Positions 48,985 to 62,300 of a stretch of 64,000 nucleotides of DNA are shown piece after piece. Position 1 is the stretch's first letter; each line of letters begins with the position of its first letter. The notes beneath the pieces are model-generated. The model made no database searches and was not told the origin of the DNA. It saw nothing but the letters and a program-made list of their open reading frames with translations. The position numbers and the translations under genes are program-made. The stretch comes from Karalla daura (taxonomy: Eukaryota > Chordata > Actinopteri > Chaetodontiformes > Leiognathidae). The DNA lies in contig CM055200.1 of the NCBI GenBank assembly GCA_029224185.1, positions 9,502,670 to 9,566,669 on the forward strand, written 5' to 3'.

Positions 48985-51001
48985 GCACAGTTACAACGAC
49001 TCATTGGGTCCGGCTTTTAATGAGAAATGCCACGTAAACACCAGCGCCTGGCGCGTCCGTGTGTTTGCCCTTGGGTAACCAGATAGGCCTGGGATGCGGG
49101 TGTCAGTGCCGTGTCCCTGACGCGGCGGTCACATTTCTCCCATCCTGTTGAGCCAGATGTGGGGTGTAAGTCATCCGCGCCCTCTGATTAATTTGGTGAT
49201 GATGAATATGTCTCAGCTGAGGACACTAGCATGGGCGAGCCGAGCGGAGGGCGGCGGACACCTGGCGTGTCGTGTAAGACGCGCTGAGTGAAGGGCTCAG
49301 CGCTAACCACCCACCGGGAATACAGCTATGCGGCTGCTTTCGCAGGGCAGCTTCCCACAACACAAATGGTTATGAGGAACACCACTGAACCTCACACACA
49401 CTCAGGTTTAAAGGGCCGAAAGCTCTCATCTCGCTCTGTGACAAGCTTTTGTCAATAAAGGAGGGCAGCTGTGCACTTCCAACGAGGCGGGAAAACAGTC
49501 TTTTACATCATCCTTGTTTAAGAGTGGAGGAAATTGCTGTCTGCTACATGGCTGAGACTTTTTTTTAAGCATTTGGTCTCAAATGTTGTGTAGTAAAATA
49601 GCTGTCTCTGCAGCAGGTCTGGCTCGGGCCAGCCAGAAAAACTAACAGTTTAGGAGAATTCATGTCATGAAGTCATGAAGACGTTGAGAGCCTGCTTGTG
49701 ACTGCTCAGCTGATGTCTTTGGTGTGCACTGTTGGAGGAGGGGCATGGGCACCGAAGGATGGGAAACCATTTTACATGGCATGTTTGGGCAGTTTTGTTG
49801 GCAGCTGGGAAGGTATCGAGCCAGAGCTCTGTCTAAACAAAATGATGAGCTCTTCTAATGTGAATTTAAAATTGTTTGAGCTTCACAGATGAAAAGAAAT
49901 AACAATCTTGGGGCAACCTGTGGCTTTAATTCACCTCCATGACGCAGACACCTTTAAGACATTCTGATGTTTTGGAAATACTCTTGTGCTACCGGCTGGA
50001 GCAAACAGCAGAAATTAAAAAATCCAAATTACCTGCATCCCCAGGAATCCCATGACAATGGAGTTAATTGTACCCAGAACCCCCTCTGGGTCAAAAGGCT
50101 GTGTGGTGTGGTAAAGTTCCTGTAAATTGCAACAAGCTGTTTCAATGGTTTCCATTCCACCTGCAAGGTTTCCTGATGACACTGATCACCTTACTTACTT
50201 TGCATGTTGGGTATCTGTACATGTTGTCGCCAAACATCCATTTATCAATGTATCCTGCCGCTCCTCCGGTGCAGTTTGGGTAAAGACCATCATCACCAAT
50301 TCCACCAGGCCCTAAATACCCCCTGATAGCAAAGAATACAGTGAAATCGGCATTGAAAAGGATCACTCTTTGCATTGAATAAAGGATAATACAAAGGAAA
50401 ATAAAAATGTGCACAAGACTCAGGAAGTTGGGACAGATTCACATGTAGTAGATAGATAATTGATTAAGTGCATTTATAAAACGATGCAAGAATGGGGAAA
50501 ATAGTCAATGCCTGTTTCGTGAACGCCAAGTCTTTAAATGCTTTTTTTTAAAAGCAACAATTTTCTGTCATAGAGGACGAAATGAACCATAAAATATTCA
50601 CATTCATGGAGCTGAGATCAGCGAATCTGACATGATTTCTCAAAATCACTCTCGACACGTTTTAAACGCTTAAATAGGTCATTAAAATAACTGACGATAC
50701 TTGATGAGATTTTATCAGTCAATTAATAGTCGATTAAGGGATCGGTCGCTGCGGCTCTGTTCACCGCTCATGAGAGCGCTCTTCGTGGTATTCAGTGCCA
50801 TGCAGGGTCACAGGCAACGGGGAGAAGAGCTCGGGAGAAGCCACACTGAGCAGGAGACTCAAAGCGAGGAAGATGGATCCTCTGCCTGCGCTCCTCTTAC
50901 TGCACATGACAGACTGAGATTGGCTAATTATGCCCTGTGAAGCATCCACCACAGGCCCATAAATCACAGTGGTTCATAACAGCAGTGGCATGAGGCACAC
51001 C

Positions 51002-51039
<38 letters not shown>

Positions 51040-54000
51040 AGCCCCCGCTGCAGATCATCCAGCATGGAGAGAATCGCAGCGGATTAATGAGGAGGTTAGT
51101 TACAGCTCAGTCTGGACTCACGTGGGGCAGCTGGGGACCGGCAGGAGAAAGGTGATGCAGAGCCATAGAGTCTCCAGAAGGATGACGATCAGCCACTGTG
51201 GCCAGTACAGGACCACATCCTGAATGGGGTTCCACCAGTGATGCTGGGACAGACAGTTAGTGAGTTTACGCTGTGCCCTTTTCCATTAAACACTCATTGA
51301 CAGAGATGAGAGTTCAAGGTGCACAGAGCTGTTTATGAAAGTGTCCTTTGAGGTCAGACTGCGCTTGTGTTTTTGTTCTCTGGCATGCGTGATGGCGGAC
51401 TTAAAGCGAAGCTGACAGAGCTGCTCACCGCTGTCAGGGGGATTTCTCTGCGGCCCCAGAAAGTCTGCAGCAGAGACAGGACAAAGTAGGTGAAGCCCAG
51501 GCGCTGCAGCACCCCAGGGATCCTCAGCCAGGACCAGGACACTGGAACACAGACAGCAGCACCGCATGAACCCTCACGCGCGTTCGGATATATAACCGGT
51601 GAAGTGTTTCCTGCTGAACGGAGCAAATTATAAATCAGGACATTGATCAGTGTGAGCAGTGAAAACATCCTCTCCAATCGCTCCACGGCTGCTACTTCCT
51701 GACACGGGGTGATGGACAGAACGGCACGCTGGGAAACGCTGTCATCCTTCACGATACGGACATGTCAAGAGTGTGGGAAGCCAATCAAAGATTCCCAGTT
51801 ATCTCCTGTCCTCGACAAATTCCAGCATGATAGGATTGGCTCGAGGCTGGGAGATTGATGGTAATCTGCACATTAGTTAATTGAAAACCTCTTTGCCTGC
51901 ACAAAGTGCTGTGAAAACAGTGTAATCCCAATCATTGATCTGGACAAATCAAATAAGAGGAGGAAATGTCTCCTTTCACAGGAAAAAGAGGAAGCTCTTA
52001 TTTCTGACACATTTGCCTGAGCTGCAGGTTGCACCCTCACCCAGATCTCTCAGCCCTCAAAGTCAGAGTTGTTAGTCGGGAAACCATCCATCCATCCATC
52101 CATCTTCTTCCGCTTATCCGGGGCCGGGTCGCGGGGGGAGCAGTCTAAGCAGGGACGCCCAGACCTCCCTCTCCCTGGACACTTCCTCCAGCTCTTCCGG
52201 GAGGATCCCGAGGCGTTCCCAGGCCAGCCGGGTGACATAGTCACTCCAGCGTGTCCTGGGTCTTCCCCTGGGTCTCCTCCCGGATGGACATGCCCGGAAC
52301 ACCTCCCTAGGGAGGCGTCCAGGAGGCATCCGATTCAGATGCCCGAGCCACCTCAGCTGGCTCCTCTCGATGTGGAGGAGCAGCGGCTCTACTCCGAGCT
52401 CCTCCCGGGTGACAGAGCTCCTCACCCTATCTCTAAGGGAGCGCCCCGCCACTCTGCGGAGGAAACCCATTTCAGCCGCTTCTATCCGGGATCTCATTCT
52501 TTCGGTCATGACCCAGAGTTCATGACCATAGGTGAGGGTAGGAACGTAGATCGACCGGTAAATCGAGAGCTTCGCCTTTTGGCTCAGCTCCTTCTTCACC
52601 ACGACGGACCGATACAGTGACCGCATTACTGCAGCCGCTGCACCGATCCGCCTGTCGACCTCTCGCTCCATCCTTCCCTCACTCGTGAACAAGACCCCAA
52701 GATACTTGAACTCCTCCACCTGAGGCAGGGGCTCTCCACCGACCTGAAGAGGGCATTCCACCTTTCTCCGGTCGAGAACCATGGCCTCGGACTTGGAGGT
52801 GCTGATTCTCATCCCAGCTGCTTCACACTCGGCTGCAAACCGCCCCAGTGCATGCTGGAGGTCCTGGCTCGAGGGAGCCAATAAGACAACATCATCTGCA
52901 AAGAGCAGAGATGAGATCCCATGACTCCCGAACCGGACCATCTCTGGCCCCCTGCTGCGCCTAGAAATTCTGTCCATAAAGGTGATGAACAGAACCGGTG
53001 ACAAAGGGCAGCCCTGTCGGAGGCCTACATGCACCGGGAACAGGCCTGACTTACTGCCGGCCATGCGAACCGAGCTACTGCACCGGTCATACAGTGACCG
53101 CACGGCCCTCAGTAGAGAGCCCTGGACCCCGTACTCCCGGAGTACCCCCCACAGGACACCACGAGGGACACGGTCGAAAGCCTTCTCCAAGTCCACAAAA
53201 CACATGTGGACTGGATGGGCAAACTCCCATGAACCCTCGAGCACCCTGTGGAGAGTATAGAGCTGGTCCAGTGTTCCACGGCCGGGACGAAAACCGCATT
53301 GTTCCTCCTGGATCCGAGGTTCGACTATTGGCCGAACTCTCCTCTCTAGCACCCTGGAATAGACTTTCCCCGGGAGGCTGAGGAGTGTGATCCCCCGGTA
53401 GTTGGAACACACCCTCCGGTCCCCCTTTTTAAAAAGAGGGACCACCACTCCAGTTTGCCACTCCAGGGGCACTGTTCCCGACTGCCACGCGATGTTGCAG
53501 AGGCGTGTCAGCCAGGACAGCCCTACAACATCCAGTGACTTGAGATACTCAGGGCGGATCTCATCCACCCCCGGAGCCTTGCCACTGGGCAGCTTGCGAA
53601 CTACCTCAGTGACTTCGGCTTGGGTGATGAATGAGTCAACCTCTGGGTCCTCAGCCTCTGCTTCTTCTAGAGAAGGCGTGACGGTGGGATTGAGGAGATC
53701 CTCGAAGTATTCCTTCCACCGGCCAATGATGTCCCCAGTCGAGGTCAAGAGCTCCCCACTTCCACTGTAAACAGTATTGGTGGGGCACTGCTTCCCCCTC
53801 CTGAGGCGCCGGACGGTTTGCCAGAACTTCTTCGAGGCCGACCGATAGTCCTTCTCCATGGCCTCCCCGAACTTTTCCCAGGCCCGGGTTTTTGCTTCTG
53901 CAACTGCTCGCGCTGCCATCCGCTTGGCCCGTCGGTACCCGTCAGCTGTCTCAGGAGTCCCCCGAGCCAACCAGGCTCGGTAGGACTCCTTCTTCAGCTT

Positions 54001-57000
54001 GACGGCATCCCTTACTTCCGGTGTCCACCACCGGGTTCTGGGATTGCCGCCGCGACAGGCACCGGAGGTCTTACGGCCACAACTTTGAACAGCCGCATCC
54101 ACAATGGAGGTGGAGAACATGGTCCACTCGTGCTCCACGTCTCCAGCCTCCCTCGGGATCAGGTCAAAGCTCTCCCGAATGTGGGAGTTGAAGACCTCCC
54201 TGACAGGAGATTCTGCCAGGCGTTCCCAGCAGACCCTCACGATGCGCTTGGGTCTGCCAAGTCTGTCCAGCTTCCTCCCCGGCCAGCGAACCCAACTCAC
54301 CACCAGGTGGTGGTCGGTTGATAGCTCAGCCCCTCTCTTTACCCGAGTGTCCAACACATACGGCCGGAGGTCAGATGATACGGCTACAAAGTCGATCATT
54401 GATCTCCGGCCTAGGGTGTCCTGGTGCCATGTGCACTGATGGACGCCCTTATGCTTGAACATGGTGTTTGTTATGGACAAACTGTTACTGGCACAGAAGT
54501 CCAGTAACAGAACGCCGCTCGGGTTCAGATCGGGGAGGCCGTTCCTCCCGATCACGCCCCTCCAGGTTTCGCTGTCATTACCGACGTGAGCATTGAAGTC
54601 TCCCAGCAGGACGATGGAGTCTCCGGTTGGAGCACTTTCCAGTACTCCTCCCAGGGACTCCAGGAAGCCCGGATATTTTGTGCTGCTGTTCGGCCCGTAA
54701 GCCGAAACAACAGTTAAGGTTCGGCCCCCCACCCGAAGGCGGAGGGACGCGACCCTCTCGTTCAGCGGGGAGAACTCCAACACATGGCGGCTGAGCTGGG
54801 GGGCTATAAGCAAGCCCACACCAGCTTGCCGCCTTTCACCGTGGGTAACTCCAGAGTAGTAGAGAGTCCAACCTCTCTCGAGGATTTGGGTTCCAGAGCC
54901 CATGCTATGTGTGGAGGTGAGCCCGACTATCTCTAGCCGGTACCGCTCCACCTCCCTCACGAGCTCAGGCTCCTTCCCCCCCAGCGAGGTAACATTCCAT
55001 GTACCTAGAGCCAGATTTGTCGCCCTGGGATTGGTCCGTCGGGGGCCCTGCCCACGACTGCTACCCAGTTCGCTTTGCACCCGACCCCAGTCATTCGCCC
55101 TGCAGGTGGTGGGTCCACGGGGCGGCGGAGAGGATGGAGACGCCACGTAACCTCTTCGGGCTGGGCCCGGCCGGGCCCCGTGGCAGACCCGGCCACCAGG
55201 CGCTCGCTGTCGGGCCCTCCGTCCGGGCCTGGCTCCGGACGTGGGCCCCGGGCTTCCTCCGGGCAGGGTCTCGTCTCTCTCCTTTCTTGATTCCATTGGG
55301 GTCTTTTTGAACCATTCTTAGTCTGGCCCCTCGTCCGAGACCAATTTGCCTTGGGTGACCCTACCAGGAGTTCGTGACTCCCGACAACATAGCTCTCAGG
55401 GGTCTTAAGGGCACGCAAACCTCTCCACCACGATAAGGTGATGGTTCCCGGAGAGGAGACCGTGACCTCTTTTTATTCACTTTCTGATCAAGTTATGTTT
55501 TTTTTTTTCCCCTCCATGTGTGAAATTGAAACCCTTTTTGGTGTTCAATATCATTTAAGCAGTAAAAGCTCTGCTGTCTGCTTCAACACTTTCCGTGATG
55601 GATTGAACGAGTCCACGGTGGAGGACAGACCCGAACAAAGACTCGAGAAATGTTTTGAAAAGTCTTCTTCGCTGTAACGGGAGTTCTGTGTTGAAAGTGA
55701 CCTTCTGACCACTTCACTTAACTCAAGTTGTCGAAAATAAATGCTGCCAAACGCCCGGGGAGTAATGTCTTAAAATCCCAATGTCACCCCGGCAGCAGGA
55801 GAATGTTATTTCTTATGTCAAAGATGTCAACTTGTAAGGCAAACAGCTTTTTAGCCTCACCACAATGAGTTCGTCTGACGGACGCCATTAAATGAAGTGC
55901 GTCAGAATTTCTACGGGCCGACTAAGTGGTTTCTTTAACTCAAATGACAAAACAAAAATAAATTCACGAAAATTGGCGTTTCAAGGTCTTCTGCACAACT
56001 CGGATGACGAGTGGACATTTCCCCAGAATTTATTGGAGGTGACTCAGTGTTGATATCAAAGGTTAACACCTCCTTTGGTCTTTTGGTCCCTTCCCACACT
56101 GAAATGCTTTAGCACGTCAAGCTGATAGGACTCCATTCTCTTATTAGATGAAACCCTGGGAGTGAACAACCCAAGGACGTCCTTGGAGACAGAGGGCAAA
56201 GCTGCAGTTTGTGGTGGAAGTCACTGTGTGGTTGTGATGGGCTCCAGCAGCAGCCCCTGCAGCAGCTGCACGGGGCTGAAGGCTGTAACACTATCTGTTT
56301 GTAATTGTCCATTACCACAGCGGTTGTTTTTGCACAATCTGCCTCTGTTAAACGTCCCCTGGTGCTCGATTTTGAGACTACACACACACAATAACAATAT
56401 TTTTGTTAACCCGGTTATGCAGACATCTACCCAGGAATGTCCATTAGCGCTGGGGGTGGCTAATGCAGGCAGGGCGCCCGGTGCATCCCCAGGTGGACGA
56501 TGAAATGGGGATGTTCAGCCTTCCCTCCAATTCTTTAACTCTGACACGGCCTCGGCTTTTATCACAGTTCTGGGCCCTGCCACATGTTTGATGACGAATG
56601 ATAACAGTAAATGCAGTTTGCTTTACTGAGCTGCCGCTGTTTTTTTTCTTTTTGTTGTTTTTTTTTCAGACGAGCAGGTGCATTAACACAAAAATAAGCT
56701 CACATCCTGTTCTCCTGCTTCAGCACTTGCGCTGCAATAAGTGGACATATTACTGGACATACCGCAGTCTGAGTTTTAACGATTTCCCCAGAACAGAACA
56801 AGCGCGTCCACGGTTAATGTATTTATCCCATTACCAGTCACGTGCTGCATGTTTTGAACCTACGTGGCCCGTCTCTGGGAGAGTAGTTGAGGAAGCAGAA
56901 GCCGAGCATCAGGAGGACGGCGGTCCTCCAGGTGACTTTGCGTAACAGCTGCAGGCGACCCACTCCTCTCTTCTGCATGGATGTAAAAGCCAGCACCACC

Positions 57001-59272
57001 GATGTGCCGATGATGAACACGAACCTGGGAAGAAACAACAGCATTACTCATATAATGCGTGTGTGTGTGTGTAAGTTGCACGTTTGTGTGAAAATCCCTG
57101 CCAGCCCTCTTTAGCAGACCTACCAAGGCATGACAAGATCTGCCACCGTCAGACCTGCAGCAGAGCAGAGACTCTCATTAATATCAATAGACACACAGAT
57201 ACCTCCATTACATGGAGTTCACAGTTCTTGCTCTTTTCTAATCTCTACAATCTGCGAGGACCAGAGGGTGAATTAGGAGCAATGTTGTGTCCTTCCGTCA
57301 TTAACTTTCCATCTTGAAAAGCTGTGATTAATAAACATCTCCCCTCCTGCGACAGTCGCGGCCGTGCCGCAAAGAGAAGATTAATCAAACCACGCGGGAA
57401 ATCAATACTACGTAGTAGATGTGGCAAAGAGGCTATTAGAAAATTTCAATTGAAAACTCAGCATGGATTTCATAAAGGTTACAGAGATGTTCCTGTGTTT
57501 TATTTTAAAACTCGCAATCAAATGTGGAGCTTTTTCCCTCTCTTTTGGGCCGAGATGCTTTTCACTCGAGATATGAGCATCTCCCATGTTCTCATGTTCT
57601 CCCTGCTATCATGTGTCCCTGCTCCTCCCCCTCTTCCCCCTCCTTGTCTCCTCCCCGGCTGTTAATGACAATAAAAACTATGGATTGTGCCTGTGAACGG
57701 GCTCCTGTGAAGAATGGCATCCTGCATGTTTGCGCTGACGCTGCATTTATCATAATTAGTGACAATGGGTCAGAAAACGCTGTAGACATGGAGAGGAGCA
57801 CATGGACCCTGAATAATAGCCCTGAGAGCACACACTTGTTCCATATCCGGCTTCAGTTGTAAGAGGGCTGACATTAATATTAAAAGCATCCGTTCTTTCA
57901 TAAGAAAGGAAGACTGACCTCTTCAAGCAGTTGAATCCAGATGCATGGAAACTATCACCCCTTTTCCAACAAATCACTTTCAGTGTCTCTTGCTAGTGCT
58001 GATTCTCAGCCAGTTCAACTTGCAGACCAGTTGAGAACCAGTCACTTTTCCACCACTTGAGAGCCATGTCATCATGTCACTTTATGTATGTCAATTTTGC
58101 CTCTGCTGAGTGGAGTCAGGGCATCAAAATGTGGATTTCTTCTCGGTCGTAGCTAAAAAAGGTGGACTTGGACCTCCTGGCTCAGCAAAGACGTGGTGCC
58201 ACTCTGGAACCAGAGCCAGTTCTCAGCTGGTGGAAACAGAAACAATGGTGCCAAACAAAGCACTGGCCTGCAACATGCGCTGCAACCACAACAGTGGACA
58301 AGGGGCTTAAGTGACTGGGTGTACACAGTACTTAAAAGGCTGCATTAAAGTGTGTGTTTACTTAACCATTCCAGGGTGCATGCTGAAAAAACCAGTAGCC
58401 TCCTCCTCCATAGTTCACAAAGACCATCACTGTGAGGGAAAACCTGTGAGGACAGCATAATAAATCAGACAAGCCCTGATACGGTAGAGAAAGTAGCAGA
58501 GGTGCAGTGAAACTGTTTTGGAATAAAGAGTAAAAGATTCACTCCCGACTGCTCTCTCATCTAATACACCTGCTGCAATATTAACTTCTGAATTGAAGTT
58601 AAAGAGGAGGGGCCTTTTATTCTGTCACACTCCAAATGCAAGGTAATGCAATCTAAGCATTATGAATCACTCAGGAAATGAACACTTGTCCTCTGGATCT
58701 CCTCAAGCAGGAGTGCTGACTAAAGACTTTGTGCCTAATATATGATACACTTTATACTTTAGTACCGGCCAAGGCTGCTGAAACACAGCACACGTGATGA
58801 AGTGCTCCACCGAGTCAGACGGTGGAAGAGGGAGGAAAAAAAAAAGGTGTTTGTGTTGCATATCAGAGAAAATGCTGGGAGGCGTAGCACCTCGGAGATG
58901 TGCGGAGGGGATCCGAACGGCTGCAACGGTCGAGAGGTTTGCTCCGAGGCGGATTCCAACCACTCACCATCCAAAATGTTTGGATTTATGCCTTATGATT
59001 CACATCTTATTCAATCAAAAAAGAAAAACTAAATATCATCAGGGACCGTAACGAGATTACGGCAACCTCTAAGAACAAGGCTGCCTGATAAGCTACACTG
59101 TATCTACCTCTGCCTCCTCTTGTTTTTCTGTCTAGATTCAATTAAGAGGTGCACCAAAGCCATTACAGCTCTTTTAGCCCCAACCTGCTGATACAAGATT
59201 TTAATCGGCCGCTATCCTCTCAAAAGGGCTATTAAAGTGGAGTAAACCCTGCTGCATGTGTCCATGTACTCT

Positions 59273-59317
<45 letters not shown>

Positions 59318-62300
59318 ATACACACACACACACACGCACACACAAGCATGCATGCTATCATTTAAATTTTGACGAACATATCCATTAGTCTCCATAGTGA
59401 CAGACTAGAGGTTAAATCCCAGCCAGATGAGACCTGGCAAAAATCATGGCAATATCAGGGCTGATTGGTCATCTATTTAATTACAACACTCTGGCTGTCT
59501 GACAGTAAATGAGACAGTGTGTTTTAGGCAGATTACATTACAGATGCCATAGAAGTGACACGCTGCCGGCTGCTAATTGTGATTTAAAGGAAACCGTAAG
59601 TGCTCAGTTGAAAGATCACGTTGTTTCATGTTGCAACAAAGTTAACACAAGAACCTGTGAAGTCCAGGCTGCAGCTCTGCAGGCTTTGGTTCTCGGTTCC
59701 TAATCAGGTTGAAGCTGTAAATATCTGCGTGAAGCTCTCGAGTGAACATTTGTCACTTCGGTAATAGATTTAATTCATGTCCGGGAACAAGTATGCATGA
59801 TTTATTGCTAACAGATTACAGATAGACAGGCCTGTCTTGCAGCAGTAAGGACTGGTTATGACTCGCTGATAGACGCTTTATGGACTTCTTTGATTGGAGT
59901 CACTGTACATGCATTACCAATTAGAGTGTTAGCTTAGTGCATTTCCTCCGTTGCAAATGAATAGTTACACTCTATCACTGCAGGGTATTGAGTTACCTAC
60001 TGAGCGGGTCGTATCAGGCTCACAGACACCCAATCTAGTCATAATAAATTAGGACTTGAGGGGGAATGCCAAGGTCTCCATGTCTCTGGCCAAACTTCAG
60101 ACTTTATCTGAAACTGCATCAGAGGGGAAAGTTGGAGCTCAGTCAAAATAAGGTGCAGAATGAGTCAGCCACCTGGTTTTTAATGAAACCGACGCCCCAT
60201 TGTTTTGCTGTAATGGTTGTTTCCGCCATTGTGCAGCGCCGGTGACTACTGACGGTGCGGTTTCCCCACAGCGAGGGAAACTGGCGACAGGCTTTTAGCG
60301 GCGCGGCACAAGATTAAAATCCAAATCCTTTTAGAAAAATTAACGCGCAACTGCGGCCTACTGTTCTCTGTATATCATGTCAGTCTGGGCCTGAGCAATG
60401 GTCAGAAAAATCCCGTCCGCTCTCAAGAAAAGCCGCTTGCCTTCAGAAACGTCGCGGCCGTTATGGCAGATGACTGATGTGTCTGTTCTCTGTAGAAAGT
60501 TGTTACTTATCAGGGCTATGGATCATAAGTCACGGGGCTGAGGAGGCGCACGCGGCGTTAATCTTGAGCCCCGAGTCACAGTTTGATTGAGTGTGTTGTC
60601 AGGTATGAGTATTTCCAGTATTACCGATCAGGGTATCAATATGCCACAAGTGTCTGTCACCCCTGAGTGACATTTCAGATAATAGGATTGAACAGAGGTG
60701 CGGCAGAAAATGTAACGGAGGGGGGAAATGGAATCGAAATGTATTCTTGCAACGAAGGTTTGCAGCCCAATGCGGCCCAGCAAACTAAGAACGATGTAAG
60801 TGGTATTGTGAATGCAGCCTGTGTGCACTGCGTTTCATGTGGCTTTTCATCCAGAGTGGAGCCACAGCGGAGGAAGATGCCAATCGTCTGCTGGATGCTG
60901 CCTGTGTGCAGCTGGATTTCCTCTCGCTCTCCACTTTGGCAGGAGATCTATGACCGTGTGGATGTGTGCTGATATGTTGACGGTATTATTACATCAATTA
61001 TTTGGCGAGAGGGAGGTCAAAGCCACACCAGCATCCTGTTTCCAGAGAGGCGTGCTTTGTGTCTACCCCCAGGCCACAATTAAGGCTAGCAGGGAGCCCA
61101 GATTCAATCACATGCATCACTCCTGTCCAACAGAAACACACTGTTCCAAAGCTGAGACGAACTGATATCAGAAATCATGCCCACAGCTATACCGCCTGAT
61201 AACAAAAGCTTGGGGGAGCATGTGGCCAGACTGTGACCTCCTGTAATTATTCATTATGTTGGGCCTGTAGATCTTCATCATGACTCTGACTGCTCGAAAG
61301 AGAATTAGCATGTGAACTGGCCACATGTGGTGATAGGCTGATAAACGGGATGGTTGTTGATGGCGGACATACCCTCGGAAGGTGTCCAGCGAACGCAGGC
61401 GTTTTGTTTTAGGTTTGGAGCCGGCGTGTTCAGCCTCATTATCTTGTGCTCTCTCCTGTAGGACACAACACAGAGGGTAGACAAAATGATCTCTCACTAT
61501 TTTGGCTTTTAAAACCTAAAACATAAAAAAAAACAACCAAAAAGTCAAAGGAAAAATTGTACGGGTTATCTAAGGATAGAAGGCAACACTTATCGACTTG
61601 CAATGTGGCAGCGGTTACTTCCGCACGCTCATTATGTCTCTAATTGCATTCATTTGAATTCCAGCAGACATGGAGCAACACAGCGACTGATTTTCATTCA
61701 CTTGATGATGGTCAATCAGTGTTTAACTACTCTGAGCTCTATTTTTGGTCTCCACCACCTCCGTGGGAGAAGGTTCAGCTCCTGAGCTGGCTGTTGTTGC
61801 ATGGCAGGTAGCAGGTAATTCTGTTTTCTTCATTTATTTAGTTTTGGTCAAATGAGAGCTCTCCTTATTTGCCTCATGTTGCTTTAAAATACTTAATCAA
61901 AGTGCTGATTACAAGAACTCCGTTTAATGGCTGAAGTTAAATGAAAAGAAACTGTTGAGTGTTTACTCATAATTACATTAAATTAAAAGTTCTCTGCTTT
62001 GACGTGGTCACATTTTTGTTTGCGTAACACTCTTTATCAGAGAGGGCCTCGAGAGGCTCCACCACAAATACACTGTATATACGCAACATAAGCATGTGTA
62101 GCAGGGGTCAGAGCTGCTCAGAGCGAGGCTGGGCATTTCTCCATGTGAGGTCTCCCTCTGTGCCGCATGGGGAAGGCGATGGCGGAGGGCAGCAGCAGCA
62201 GCTCTGCTTCTCCTCTGTCAGTGAAGGCAGCAGTGAGATGACTCTGGCCCGTTGCCCTCTCGGCTGGATTAGCCTGACTCACTGGCCTCCACTTTAAAGA

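Noticed and set aside
52069..54321. Plus-strand open frames of 122-183 aa
   Set aside because: They are antisense shadows of the LINE ORF on the minus strand.
58367..58429. Shorter acceptor for the hgsnat exon coding VMVFVNYGG
   Set aside because: The acceptor at 58430 would drop FSLT and break phase with the preceding exon, which ends in two bases of Gly. The acceptor at 58444 joins in phase and restores the family-typical length.
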